Assembly (NCBI GenBank): GCA_020091685.1
Contig: CM034594.1
Span: forward strand, 40,029,594-40,093,593
Length of the DNA: 64,000 bases
Reading direction: 5' to 3'
From: Lutjanus erythropterus
Lineage: Eukaryota > Chordata > Actinopteri > Lutjaniformes > Lutjanidae
Below the pieces are notes generated by a model, which searched no databases, was not told the DNA's origin, and saw only the letters and a list, made by a program, of their open reading frames with translations. Numbering within the stretch: position 1 is the stretch's first letter; the number at the start of each line of letters is the position of its first letter. Of this stretch, positions 47,824-58,957 are shown piece after piece. The position numbers were made by a program, and so were the translations under genes.

Positions 47824-48045
47824 GAGGTACGCATGGCGCTCTGCACAGCTGGATCAATACAATCCAATGTTACTGTACCAGCCACACCAACACACAGAGA
47901 GAAAAAAAAAAGAAAAGAATCAAGCAGCCTGCTAAAGAGAGATACTGTACTGTACGCTCCACATGGTCAATAACAATCCAGGCTGTTTGCTGATGGAGCA
48001 GGAGGGGAGAAAAAGCTCTGGTTTCCAGTTTTGGCTCTGTGACGC

Positions 48046-48048
<3 letters not shown>
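47824..48048. other. spacer
   Basis: Nothing specific seen between let-7a and the TG repeat. Confidence 0.4.

Positions 48049-48106
<58 letters not shown>
48049..48106. repeat. (TG)29 microsatellite
   Basis: An uninterrupted TG run about 230 bp after let-7a. Confidence 0.95.
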
Positions 48107-48107
<1 letters not shown>

Positions 48108-48308
48108 TGTCAGTTGATCTCTGGAGTATTTGAAGACTGATACTAAAGCTGATATTTATGGCTTAATATATGAATATTACAAGTGTTAGATTGAACATTT
48201 TTTAAAAGAGATACCTTCTGTGTTTCCCTCAGATTTTTATTGACTTTGACTTTTCTACTTGTCTGAGTTAAAAAACAGCCTGTTTTAATTTCTATATTAC
48301 TATTTAAA

Positions 48309-49147
48309 CCAGGGATGATCAGATTTTTTAGAGTGGAGGGCCAAAACTGAAACAGACTGTTTCTACTGTATTGCTTTGTTAAGATGTAAAATGGTACATC
48401 ATAAAAGGAAATTAAGTTCCCTTACTATACTGACTTGTCACTCTGGCTGCTGTGCTCACATTATGACAAATATAGTAATGACTAATTAGGGATCCTACAT
48501 ATTTAAAGAGACTTTTTACCTCATAAACACACACTCATGATATTAAAAAGAGTAGAGTCCAGACCTGCTCTGCATGAAAAGTGCTCTGAGATCACTTCTG
48601 TTGTGATTTGGTCCCATCCAAATTAAACTGACACATTTGAGAAGCTGGAACTGTGACATTTTTGGTACTTTATTTTGAAAACTAACTTAAAACTATCAGA
48701 CACTTTCTGCCAGGGTTACAACGAGAGATTTTAATGGTACAATAACAGTCTAAGAAAATACTACAGTTCCATGGTATATTACACTGATATTACACTATAT
48801 ATTACACACCCATTATCAGTTTTGTTTAATTTTTGCTAGAAACATCTGGCAGACCAAACAAAATCTTACTGTGTGCCAACTTTGGCCCACTGGCACCACT
48901 TTGGGCAGCCCTGACCTAAACTAAGTATGTTATTTCTTATGTAATCTGTCGATCAGTTTCTAAATTAATTGATTAATCATTTTGGTGCATCAAATGTCAG
49001 AAAATAGTGAATAATGCCCGTCACAGTTTCTCAGACTGTTTCCCCACTGTCGCTCTAGTGACTGCTCTTGGTGGGAAGTGTTGGTGGGCCAAGTTGAATC
49101 TTTCGGCGGGCCAACTTTTGCCCACAGGCCCCAGTTTGGTCAGCGCT
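48309..49147. mobile_element. second hAT-like element, 3' of let-7a, 8-bp target duplication
   Basis: Both flanks carry TATTTAAA (48301-48308 and 49148-49155). The ends CCAGGGATGATCAGA and TTTGGTCAGCGCT are decayed inverted repeats. Internal words (GAGGGCCAAAACTGAAAC, AGAAACATCTGGCAGACC, TTTGGGCAGCCCTG near 48900) show it is the same family as 44979-46957. It has no coding capacity. Confidence 0.8.
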
Positions 49148-49218
49148 TATTTAAATGAACTATTACTTTCATAAGTAATCAAAAAATATTGCATGATCAT
49201 GCTGTTACACAAGTAGCC

Positions 49219-49245
49219 TATTATTATTATTATTATTATTATTAT
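49219..49245. repeat. (ATT)n microsatellite
   Basis: About nine TTA triplets. Confidence 0.95.
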
Positions 49246-50280
49246 CACAAGTTAAAATGAGCCTTGAGAGCATGAAAACAGATTTTTCTGGTTAAACCGA
49301 TGAAACTTGATATAATGATTTTTCTCTTTAATAACACTGATATGGTAGAAAACAAATGTGCACAGTTAATTTTCATATTGTTTACAGCCGCAGCCCTATT
49401 TCTGACATGAATAATCAATAAATCTACCAACTGTTTCAACTCTAATTATTGGTATCATCATATTATTATGATGTAGTGACTATATATTCAAAGCGGACAG
49501 CTCTGATTGGCTGATATGATTCTGACTCTACATATGTCAGTATTTTCTCGTGTATTTTGACCTGTAATGTGTGTGTTTTTGTGTGTGAGCAGCAGTTTCT
49601 TCAGCTGTGGCTGATTATGGAGTCAGGTGTGTTTGTCTGTGTGTAGCAGGCAGGTACAGATCATAAGCACAGCATTGTTGCAGAGCTGATAGGACTGACA
49701 TGTGGGAGCTTTTAAGCACGCTCAGTGTTTGAAACATCACTTCATTTCCACTCCGAGGTGACATTTTATTATTCGCTCGGTGGTATAACCTCATTAACGC
49801 TGATGGTTGTATGGAGAGAGTCCGGCTGCTTCAGTCTCCTTGTTTGTCTGATGACAGATAGCGGTTGTAACAGATATCAGACACAAAAGGGGAGGGGAAA
49901 AAAAACGAGTTTGAGACTTGAACACGAGCCTCAGACGGCAGCATCCCGGTCCGGTTTACAGGCGGTAAAATCAGTTGTCACCGTGAACAATTATTGTCAT
50001 AATATTTCCAATCAGCAGACGCAGACTGCGTGGAAACCACTGCTGTCAAAATATGTGACATGTGAAATATTGTGACACTCGGGGAAGAAAATGAAATCTA
50101 CTGAAAATTAACAATTACAGCAACACACAGAAAACTCTTCACAACATCGGGTTTTCCTTATGAACACAATTTATTTGGTTCACTGCTTAAATCCTTCACT
50201 CGTTTATTTTCCTCTTTGTTTACGTTCAAAGTGAATCAAACTTTTGGATTAAATAAAAACTGTTTTTCAGTTTCAGCAAC
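49246..50280. other. non-coding stretch
   Basis: No gene recognised. Confidence 0.4.
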
Positions 50281-50712
50281 CAGGGCCTGACTGATACTGG
50301 ATATCTGGGGTCGATGCTGATTATATTATAAGGGAGTAATAAAATTCTGATATCAATATATTAGCCCATAGTAAAATGATCCCCAACACTTGTGGCAACG
50401 ATATGTAGTGGAGGCAGGATATTTTACAGTTTAACAATAAACTTTATCATCCAAAATAAAATCAGGTCACTGAAACAGTGAACTTTGACTGGTATTTTTC
50501 AGTAATTATAAATAACTATAAAGGCATTGTTTTTAAAAATACATACAAATAGAAATATTTATTGTCATTGTTTGGGGGAAACCTGTTACTTTTCAGCCAA
50601 TGAAAAATGTGTTTTTAAAATAATTGAACCCTATACCATTAAAGTTTAAAGCTCTCTTTATACTTTTCATTGGTAAAATATTTGTAAAAGTAAACAAAAA
50701 GGGTGACAGATA

Positions 50713-51105
50713 CACTGCAAAAAAAAAAAAAAATCATGCAGGAATTTAGTGGACTCAACAAACCTTTTCTCGTTACGTTAACGTAAATATTCAAGTTTTA
50801 TTTATTCAAGTCAATTGAACTTAAAACACTTGACATGAGTTCTTCTAGCTTGAAGTCTTTTGACTTTAAATAATTCAATCAGTTTAATCAACTCATTAAA
50901 TTAAAGAAACATCATCAGCATATTAGCAGACTTCCCAGCATGCACCGAGTGAGAGTTAAAACTCACTTTTTTTTTAAGTCCGAAGGAAACAAAAATGATG
51001 AAGGGCTTATTGAACACTCTTTCCAAAGCACAAGGTTTATTTGACTAGAAAAGTTAATTTGGATTTACCTCAACTTGTCTTTTCAAATTCAGTCAAACTT
51101 TTCAT
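50713..51105. mobile_element. CACTGCAAAA element, single unit
   Basis: It starts CACTGCAA followed by an A run and shares TTTAGTGGACTCAACAAACC, AAGTTTTATTTATTCAAGTC and GACTTCCCAGCATGCA with the triplicated element at 42353-43795. The right terminus is not clear. Confidence 0.7.
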
Positions 51106-51128
51106 ACATTAAGACCAGATTAGTTTAT

Positions 51129-51312
51129 GGTGGCCTGGTAGCTCTGTTGGTAGATAACACGCCCCCATGTGCTGAGGCTGTGAGTCCTCTGCAGCAGCCG
51201 TGGGTTCAACTCCCGCCTGTGGCCTTTTACTGTGTGTCATCCCCCCCACGCTCTCTCTCCTACTTTCCCGTCAACACTTCAACTGTCCTCACAAAATAAA
51301 GGCATTAAGCAC
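51129..51312 (+). mobile_element. tRNA-derived SINE
   Basis: The head is tRNA-like: A-box-like TGGTAGCTCTGTTGGTAGA and B-box GGTTCAACTCC (51203-51213). It is followed by a body with GTGTGTCATCCCCCCC and CTCTCTCTCCTACTTTCCCG, and a tail AAAATAAAGGCATTAAGC. This is a SINE type common in percomorph genomes. It is not a functional tRNA gene, because no proper cloverleaf or acceptor end forms. Confidence 0.85.
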
Positions 51313-51558
51313 CATTTTCATAATGTAGCCAAAAGAAAAAGAAATATGGATTTTTTTTTTTCTAAGGATTAAATTAGCCTAAAATGTTGCCTATTAAACT
51401 AAATAAAATACTCAGCATTAAAAAAACAATCTGCATGATATTCTGTCAAAAAAGAGAAAAGTTTTCAATACAATAATAATGTAAATATAGACTGAAATAG
51501 CAGTGACAGGCAAATATCGGTCTGTAATATCTGTGATCAATATATCTGTCTGGCTCTG

Positions 51559-51853
51559 AGCAATTTTCCTCTACATCTGTCCTCTTTTGTAGCAGCTGAC
51601 ATTTTGCTACCAAAGACAGGCCCTTCCTCCTCTTCTTCTTCTCCTTTCATTAGAAGAAACATAGTAATAAAAAAGTCCTGACTGTGCTGTGAGTGTCGTG
51701 GCTGCAGGCTGGTAGTGAAGCTGCTCTGCCTCTGTTCCATTTACAGCCTCCAACAGTCCCACTGCAGCAGCAGCAGCATGTGTGTGTCAGCCTTCACATG
51801 GTTTATATATACTGAGAGTATACTGAGGCCTGGCAGTCGCCTACCAGGACAGG

Positions 51854-51885
<32 letters not shown>

Positions 51886-52262
51886 TCGTGTGGCTGAGGT
51901 AATAGGTAGAGGAGCAAAAGACTGCCCCCTGTTGGTTACCTCTGCGAAGTGTTGGGAGGCTCAGATTTGGTGACTTGGCAAATGATGGAAAATATGAGAT
52001 TTTACAGCATATAAGGCTCTTCTAAAGTGAGATAAATACGCTGGTGCGGTTTGTCGATGGCTGCGTGTGTGTGTGTGTGTGCGCACATGTGCGAGAGTGT
52101 GTGAGTGTGGCACGATGCATTAATCCAAACCAGAGCAGAAAGTGAGAGCATCCAGCTTTGTGGGGTTTCATGCGGTCTTCTCCTTCGTTTTCCCTCCTTC
52201 CTCTCTCCTTCTTTCTCCTGATTTTTCTCTCTCTGGGATTTACAAATATCGTTCCTTTTACC

Positions 52263-52302
<40 letters not shown>

Positions 52303-52591
52303 TATCAACAGACTTTTACTTTCCATTTTGTAGATTGTACCACTTAGTTTCTGTTCTTTCCCCTCCCATTTCATTATCTTAAAATCACTGTCTTAAAAGA
52401 AATGTCTACATTAACTACTGCATATATACATTAAATATAATACTTTGATTACATTTTTAAATCTTGTCTCGATTGGTATTCCTTATTTCAAGATCAGCAA
52501 TTTGAGTTTCATCTCTAAATTTGTATTAGTATTTGAATTCTAAATTTAATAGCGTCCTGCAAAAAAGAAAAGACAAAAGAATAGAATATTA
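51559..52591. other. non-coding stretch with TG runs
   Basis: Contains (TG)n at 51859-51884, 52065-52081 and 52267-52301. A short CAG-rich patch is near 51763. No gene recognised. Confidence 0.5.
51859..52301. repeat. three (TG)n microsatellites
   Basis: Runs at 51859-51884, 52065-52081 and 52267-52301; the sequence between them is not repetitive. Confidence 0.85.
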
Positions 52592-53280
52592 AAGAGCTGC
52601 AATGATGAATCAAGTAGTTGATTGAAAGAAAATTAGATGACAATTATTTTAATAATCGATTAATCATTTCAGTCATTTTTCAAGCAAAAATTTCAAACAT
52701 TTGCAGGTTCCAGCTCCATCTGCTGATTTTCCTTGTCATTTAAAACAGTAAATCAAGAGTATTTGGGTTTTAAACTGTCAGTTGGACAAAAGAAGCAATT
52801 TGAAGACATCTGGAAAAATGTGACGAGCAGTTTTCACTTTGTTTTCACATTTTATAGATTAAACCAGCTATTCCCAAACTTAAGAATGTCTTAGCCCGGT
52901 GTGAAATCTGAAAATCTTCTGTGGTCCACCCAAACTTTTAATCACGACTCTGATCAACACACGAGACTAATGGTACCAGAGAGGACATGAAATAAATGTT
53001 GGTGTTATTGTAACAGGTCACCAAATGTTAAACTGGCTCAATAACACGTCATTTAAATCCCATGGCTTTGATTTATTAGCTCATTTTAAAACTAATCATA
53101 AATATGTTTAATGTCAAACTTAAAAATTGAAACTTGACAATGTTATATTTATTAATTTTTCATGATCCTCACGGCCCACCAGTGGACCACAGCCCACACT
53201 TTGAGAATCACATCGATTACCTGTGAAAATAATCTGCAGATTAATCGATAATGGAAATAATCGTTAGTCACAGCCCTATT
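52592..53280 (+). mobile_element. AT-rich element (GCTGCAACGATTAAT family) split by an insertion
   Basis: The left part runs from AAGAGCTGCAATGATGAATC to TTTTCACATTTTATAGATTA and the right part from ATAATCTGCAGATTAATCG to CGTTAGTCACAGCCCTA. Together they make one element, interrupted at 52865-53213. Confidence 0.8.
52865..53213. mobile_element. hAT-type remnant nested in the AT-rich element
   Basis: CAGCTATTCCCAAACTTAAG at the left and CACACTTTGAGAATCACAT at the right are weak inverted repeats of the ...TTCCCAAACT... type. Internal words ATGATCCTCACGGCCCACCA and GTGGACCACAGCCCACAC are typical of a fish hAT-derived repeat. No clean target duplication was seen. Confidence 0.6.
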
Positions 53281-53296
53281 AAACTTTTAATTACAA

Positions 53297-53806
53297 CCCA
53301 ACCGATATATGGGTCAGCTGATATTATTGGCCTGATATTAGCCTATCACAGCTATACTGGTCAATATCAGTATTGATGTATATTGTCTGATATGCACCCA
53401 TATGAAAGCCTTTTTTAACACAACATCATGCAGAATCAATTCAATATAATTATAATTCAATTCGAGATTTAATATATACATATATTTTGCTCAAATTGTT
53501 ATTTTTTATTTATACTTATTTATAATAATTATAAATAACACTAAACTTTATTGTCATTTTGGATGATAAAGTTTATTGTTAAATTGTGAAATATCTTTCC
53601 TTCAGTATCTGTACTGGAGGAAGGATATTCACAATTGCAACTTTGTCACAGGTTTTTGATGAGCACATTTTCAAGATCATTGCAAAAAAATGTGTTTTTC
53701 TATACACTGCATATTTTACTCTGTATAAAGAATATCGGCCGATAATTTTTTTTTAAATATCGGTATCAGCAGTGCCCACAAAACTCCAGTGTAGGTCAGG
53801 CTCTAC
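53297..53806. mobile_element. CCGATATAT-type dispersed element
   Basis: Words CCGATATATGGGTCAGCTG, GAATATCGGCCGATAAT and AAATATCGGTATCAGCAG, ending GGTCAGGCTCT. TTTGGATGATAAAGTTTATT near 53558 is the reverse complement of a segment in the element at 50281-51558. Confidence 0.65.
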
Positions 53807-54038
53807 TTGTAATGCTACTAACTACAGTCCAGTCATTCTGTCTCACTCTGTTCCATCACACCAGAACCTTTATTTTAATCATCACCGTTGCCATAGCAAT
53901 GACCTCCATGACCTCTGCGATGCTTCTCCCCTTCATCCCATCAATCAGATGCGACAGCTGTCAATCAATCACTCTGGCCAACAGTGCCACTGCCTCAGCC
54001 ATCCAGTGAGTGTGTCCTGCATGTCACCCTGCCCAGCG

Positions 54039-54040
<2 letters not shown>

Positions 54041-54098
<58 letters not shown>
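54041..54098. repeat. (CA)29 microsatellite
   Basis: An uninterrupted CA run. Overlapping open frames encoding His-Thr repeats are artefacts. Confidence 0.95.
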
Positions 54099-54099
<1 letters not shown>

Positions 54100-54224
54100 C
54101 ATCCACGCTGCATGTTTGTTTTCTACCTCTCCTCTCCGGCTCTGCGGGCCTGGGTGCCGCCTGCTTATTTGCAGTTCTGCTGCTGTTTTCTCGGATGCGT
54201 GGGCCAGCGTGACAGATCTGGGTC

Positions 54225-54440
54225 TCTCTTGATGTACTACTTGGCTCGCCGGGGCTGATTCCCGGCCATTACCGGCACATAACGAATGCTTGAAGAAGGT
54301 GAAATGGGATCGGTAAATCAATGCAGGAGCTGTCATTTACCTGGATGCAAAGTTTAGCGCTCGATTGGAGTTTTGCACTGAGATTAATCCGAGCGCTCAC
54401 ATCACAGCCTTCTGAAGTATTTTGCTCAGCTGGTGTATTT
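54225..54440. promoter_or_regulatory. candidate conserved non-coding element
   Basis: Non-repetitive sequence with TTTACCTGGATGCAAAGTTT near 54335 and GCACTGAGATTAATCCGAGC near 54375, the latter holding a TAATCC bicoid/Otx-type core. It sits upstream of the promoter-like region. Judged by texture only. Confidence 0.3.
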
Positions 54441-54659
54441 CTGCACCTACCCACCTATGAGTGCATGTGTGTGCGCCTCAGTTTGCACGTGTGTGTGAGC
54501 CTTTGTCTGTCTGCTGCAGGCTCTCACCGTCAAAGCATACTAATATTAGCGCCTCGCAGAAGACTGGCTCTATCTGGACACAAAGCAGGTGATAAATGAG
54601 GATAGCTGCGCTCTGAGTGTGTGTGCGCGCACATGTGTGTGTCAACAGGGAGATTTTAA

Positions 54660-56004
54660 AATTGGTAACGTCAGTGTTTTTTGCAGGGGGTGGGGGCTCT
54701 AGCGTGCTGTAGATCCAGATGCACGTTTTTTCTCCGGCAACTGCAGCTGTATAGAGATAGAAAAACGGCACAATGCGCCGTCTGCCAGACAGCAGTCAAA
54801 AGAGGATTGGAGATTAGCCGGGGTGCAGACACAGTCGGTCGATCAGTCAGTCAGGGAGGGAGAGAGCAGAAGAAAAGCAAGAGGGCAGTGTGGTCTCAGG
54901 GATTTTTCCTTTTTTTTTCTCTCTTTTTTTCACCCCCTTCCCGATCACTCAGGGCCCCGTCGCTGATTTGAGCCTACAGTTGGTTGCACGTCGCCGCTCT
55001 CCTTCTACTGCTCCATCTGTCCCTCCCCCCATCATCCTCTCCTCTTTCTCTCCTTCCTCCCTCCGTCTCTCACTCTCTCGCTCTCTCTTTCTCTCACTGG
55101 AGCCCTCTCTCTCTCTCTCTCTCTCTCTCTTGCTCGCTCTCTCAGTGGAGCCAGTGAGATTAAATGTAGCCTCTATAAGCCAAAGCACATCATGTAGCAA
55201 TGTTTCTATGGTCCCTTCTCCCTCCTCTGTCCGTCTCTCCTTCCTCTCCTGAAGGGACGGTGTGAGTGATGTCGACACAGAATGAGAGAGTTGCTGGAAA
55301 AAGTGGATTTTTGTTTTTTGCGTGCATGCGGAAGAGAACAGAGGATTTGTTTTATGGGTGGAAAGCGGACAACGGCAAGGTGGAAAAAACAACAAAAGGA
55401 GGACTACTTTCTCTCCCTCCCCTCCCCTCCCCTCCCCTCACCCTCCCTCCTCACCTCTCTCTCTCGTCTGATACAAGAGGAAAAAGTGGGGCCTCTGGCT
55501 GTAAGCGATTACAGCTGTGAGGCAAATTAATGGATGATATCCCCCCCCCACTCCCTCCTCCTCCTCCTCTCTTTTACCTTTTTTTCCCCTTTTTTCAAAT
55601 ATGTTTTTCCTCCTGCCGATCAACACGGAAGAGGGGAAAAAAGAGCCAGAGGGGGGAAAAAGACAAAAAAAGAAGATTGAGAGAATGAGGTGGAGTGCTA
55701 ATATTGGGGGAGAAGTGGAGGGGAGGGGAGGGAGAGGGGGGGAGTTATGGTTTTTTCCTGTCTTCCCTCCTTTCCAGCTCCACATGTGACTGAAAGAGAG
55801 AGAAAACAATGCGAGAGAGGGGAAAGAGGGCGAGGAAAGCAGAGCGAGACAAGAGATCAGCAGGCGCGTCGGTTTTGTCCTTTAACTTGGATTTGTGTGT
55901 GTGTGTGCAAGAGTGTGTGTGTGTGTGAAAGAAGTGTGTGTGCGTCCCCCCCACCCCCCGCCTCCCCGCCAACCTGCCTTGGACCTGCAGGTTCGGAGAA
56001 AAAA
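54660..56004 (+). promoter_or_regulatory. promoter-like GA/CT-rich region with candidate alternative first exon
   Basis: Long CT and GA tracts (55020-55145, 55411-55466, 55540-55600, 55625-55745) and CpGs are concentrated here. At the end, GGAGAAAAAA|GTAAGT is a good donor at 56004/56005 without an obvious acceptor nearby, as for a first exon. It could be an internal promoter that would transcribe mir-125b without mir-100 and let-7a. The start site is unknown. Confidence 0.35.
55411..55466 (-). other. G-quadruplex-prone tract on the minus strand
   Basis: Repeated CCCCT units (CTCCCTCCCCTCCCCTCCCC) give four or more G-runs on the minus strand. A matching G-rich + strand tract is at 55706-55742. 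Confidence 0.6.
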
Positions 56005-56087
56005 GTAAGTAGAGGCTCCTGCGTGGAGGAAACGAGTGTGTCACTGTTTTGTGTATGCAATGGATGCATGTGTGTGTATGGAAGTGA

Positions 56088-56588
<501 letters not shown>

Positions 56589-56639
56589 AAAGAGAGCGAG
56601 AGAGAGCGAAGGGATAGAGGGAGAGAGAGAGCGTGCACA

Positions 56640-57420
56640 TGGTTCATTCCGGCTCGGTCCTACCACCCATCCTCATGCCTCTCTTTCTTGTCTCCGTCCG
56701 TCGCTCTCCTTCCCCCGTTGATTCCGCTCCGCTCCGGGGCGGCTCGCCGGACGCGCCGACCTCGTCCCCGCTTTGCCTTTTTTGTGAAAAATAAGCACAC
56801 CCTTCTTCTTCTTCTGAAAGTAACTGGAATCTTGTTGGCGTGCTGTACGTTTAAATCTGAGCTTTCTCTTTCTCTCTCTGTCTCTTTTTTCTTCCCCTCC
56901 TGAGCAGGAAGCGAAGCTGGGAAGAACAACGAGCGAAGGGGGCATCCTGGATCCGAAAGGGGAGGGTGAGTCGATACCAACGAATACTCTTCCTCTCCAC
57001 TTCCCTCTCGGCTCCCCATCTGTTTCCTAAGCTTTAGACCACCATGGTGGCATGAAGGAGCCGCGGAGCTTTGTTATCTGCCTCGTCTTTTCACTGTTGC
57101 AGCCTCTCCGGAGGATTCAGGGACCACACTGAAATGGGGGATTTGCGCTAGCGATGATTGAGCATGCACTGAATGATTTTATTAACGGTGACAGTCGGAC
57201 GAGGCGTGCAAGTCATCATGTCAGAGGGATTGTTTGACGCTGTGCGGTCCCGGCTTCAGATTTCGATGCTGTAGTCGATGCATCCGCGTGGGGGGTTTTG
57301 TCTCCGCAGCGGTGTTCGGCAATCATCGGGTGATTTTGATTTTCCCGGAGACGGCGGGAGATCTTTAGGCGTACTGTACGGCAGCGGGCTCTCTACCTGA
57401 TGGCAGGAGGCATTTTTCAA
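56640..57420. promoter_or_regulatory. CpG-rich segment
   Basis: CpG is much denser than in the rest of the window, for example CGCCGGACGCGCCGACCTCG near 56745 and in the 57240-57390 part. The segment surrounds the 58-bp candidate exon and lies 0.5 kb upstream of mir-125b. It may be a CpG island marking an internal promoter. Confidence 0.45.
56908..56965 (+). ncRNA. candidate 58-bp internal exon of the miRNA host lncRNA
   Basis: A long pyrimidine tract (56857-56900) leads to CCTGAGCAG, with the acceptor at 56906-56907. The donor is GGAGG|GTGAGT at 56966. The exon begins GAAGCGAAGCTGGGAAG. All the sequence signals for a constitutive internal exon are present. It lies between let-7a and mir-125b on their strand. 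Its frame from the upstream ATG at 41221 stays open but closes just inside the next candidate exon, consistent with non-coding RNA. Confidence 0.5.
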
Positions 57421-57832
57421 AGTGCTGTATTGTTCAGCTGAGGTGGGGGAGGGGGAGAGGGAGAAACAGAGAGAGTTGGGGGGGAGGCTGGCCAATGTTG
57501 TGTCTGGCTGAGGCTTGCACTTGTTGTATGTTCACAAATGCATATGGGGCAGCAGAGGTTGCAATGAGCATGCTCGACTAATGCATGGAATACAGGAGTG
57601 TGTGTGTTTGATGCGTAGCTGCATGCCTCGCTCTGTATGCAAGAGATGCTCAGATGCTCCGAGTCCTCATTTGACTCAAAGACGAGCTCAGTGCGTGGAA
57701 GCGTTCCTGCAAGATTTTTCTCTTGACGTCTTCGTAGCAAACAAAGACGGAGTCAGGATGCCGAATCCTGAGGGCTGAAGGCAGCTGTGTGAGGAGGAGG
57801 AGGATGTAGAGGTAGAGGAGTCCGTGTGAAGA
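57421..57832. other. spacer upstream of mir-125b
   Basis: Unique sequence with a GAG-rich patch at 57791-57820. No gene recognised. Confidence 0.4.
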
Positions 57833-57920
57833 TGCATCTCTCTCCGTCCCTGAGACCCTAACTTGTGACGTTGTGCTTTCATGTCCACGGGTTAGGCTCT
57901 CGGGAGCTGAGAGGGATGCA
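57833..57920 (+). ncRNA. mir-125b-1 precursor hairpin
   Basis: The 5p arm at 57847-57868 is the exact 22-nt miR-125b sequence (seed CCCTGAG). The 3p arm at 57887-57908 starts ACGGGTTAGGCTCT and, from memory, differs from human miR-125b-1-3p at one base, which excludes the mir-125b-2 paralogue. The basal stem pairs TGCATCTCTCTC (57833-57844) with GAGAGGGATGCA (57909-57920), one mismatch. A basal UG at -14 and a CNNC motif (CAGC, 57925-57928) 17 nt after the 3p arm are standard Drosha/SRSF3 signals. miR-125b, the lin-4 homologue, regulates differentiation, haematopoiesis and p53-pathway targets. It lies 10 kb 3' of let-7a. Confidence 0.98.
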
Positions 57921-58876
57921 CGGCCAGCGCTATCTGCCGCACGTTCCTGCCTCGAACAATGGCGATCAGAAAGGGGAAGGCCATGGCGCAGTGAGCTAAG
58001 GCGTTCACCGCACGCTCACCGTGTCACACTTTTCAGTTTGGCTCACACCCTGCTGTATGTTACATGTCACCTGGGCTCATCCGCTTTCTGTTTGCTGCAC
58101 CGTCGCTTACGGATGTAGATACCGTAGATGGGCTGGCGAATCTCTGAGTTTAGGAGGATGTGGTGGCATGTATGCGTGTTTTTAGGGTCATGTGACAAAG
58201 TTGAGGCAGGATGAGCTGAAGCGTATAGATGGATGACAGGAAGCTAATGCAACAGAGGCCCGATTGTGTCAAGATTGCCCTTTGGCATGAAGGCTACACT
58301 AATTATTTGCTTTTTTTATTTTCCTAAATTTAACCACCCAACATCAGTCATTCAGTATTGTCAAACTTTAATCTGATGCTGCGTGTGTGCTCACATATAA
58401 AGCACTTATTGTGGTCCCATGCTAATGTAGCATTTTGATCCGATTCCACACAAGTAGATTCATGAATGTTTTTAATTCTGCTTTTGAACGGATACTTTTA
58501 CCGCTACGTGGTTTCAATGCTATTTTAAATGACTTCCCACCTCAGAGGAATAACATTCTTCGAGCAAACACATGCAGTGTTGTGCATGTAAGCTAATTAT
58601 TTAGCAATCCAGTAGCAGTGGGAACCTGTAAGAACTACTTCAGATGGAATGCTAATGCTTCCTTGCATCCTGAGCCACTATCTGACTAAGACTAATAGGT
58701 GTTACAGCTGGTGCTGGTAAAGAAATAGCTAAACATCTGGTTAGCATCAGTAGTTTATGAGAGATAGTGCTAATGCTGCTGTGATAGCATTAGCCTCTTC
58801 ATACACCAGTGGATACTGTTAAGTGAAGAAGCATCTGTCAGTGTGATAGCTCTTTGTTTCTGCAGCAGGCCCGTGC

Positions 58877-58880
<4 letters not shown>
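57921..58880. other. non-coding stretch
   Basis: The first 150 bases after mir-125b are CpG-rich (pri-miRNA flank). The rest shows nothing specific. Confidence 0.4.

Positions 58881-58956
<76 letters not shown>
58881..58956. repeat. (TG)38 microsatellite
   Basis: An uninterrupted TG run of 76 bp. Confidence 0.95.

Positions 58957-58957
<1 letters not shown>

Larger units (their letters stand above)
50281..51558. mobile_element. CAGRGCC-ended element carrying two nested insertions
   Basis: Left end CAGGGCCTGACTGATACT and right end (reverse complement) CAGAGCCAGACAGATATA agree at 15 of 18 bases, so they are terminal inverted repeats. AACAATAAACTTTATCATCC near 50433 is the reverse complement of 53560-53580, placing it in the family of 53297-53806. 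The interior is interrupted by a CACTGCAAAA element (50713-51105) and a SINE (51129-51312). Confidence 0.65.

Noticed and set aside
51129-51213. tRNA gene
   Set aside because: A and B boxes are present but the body and tail are those of a SINE, and no proper acceptor stem forms.
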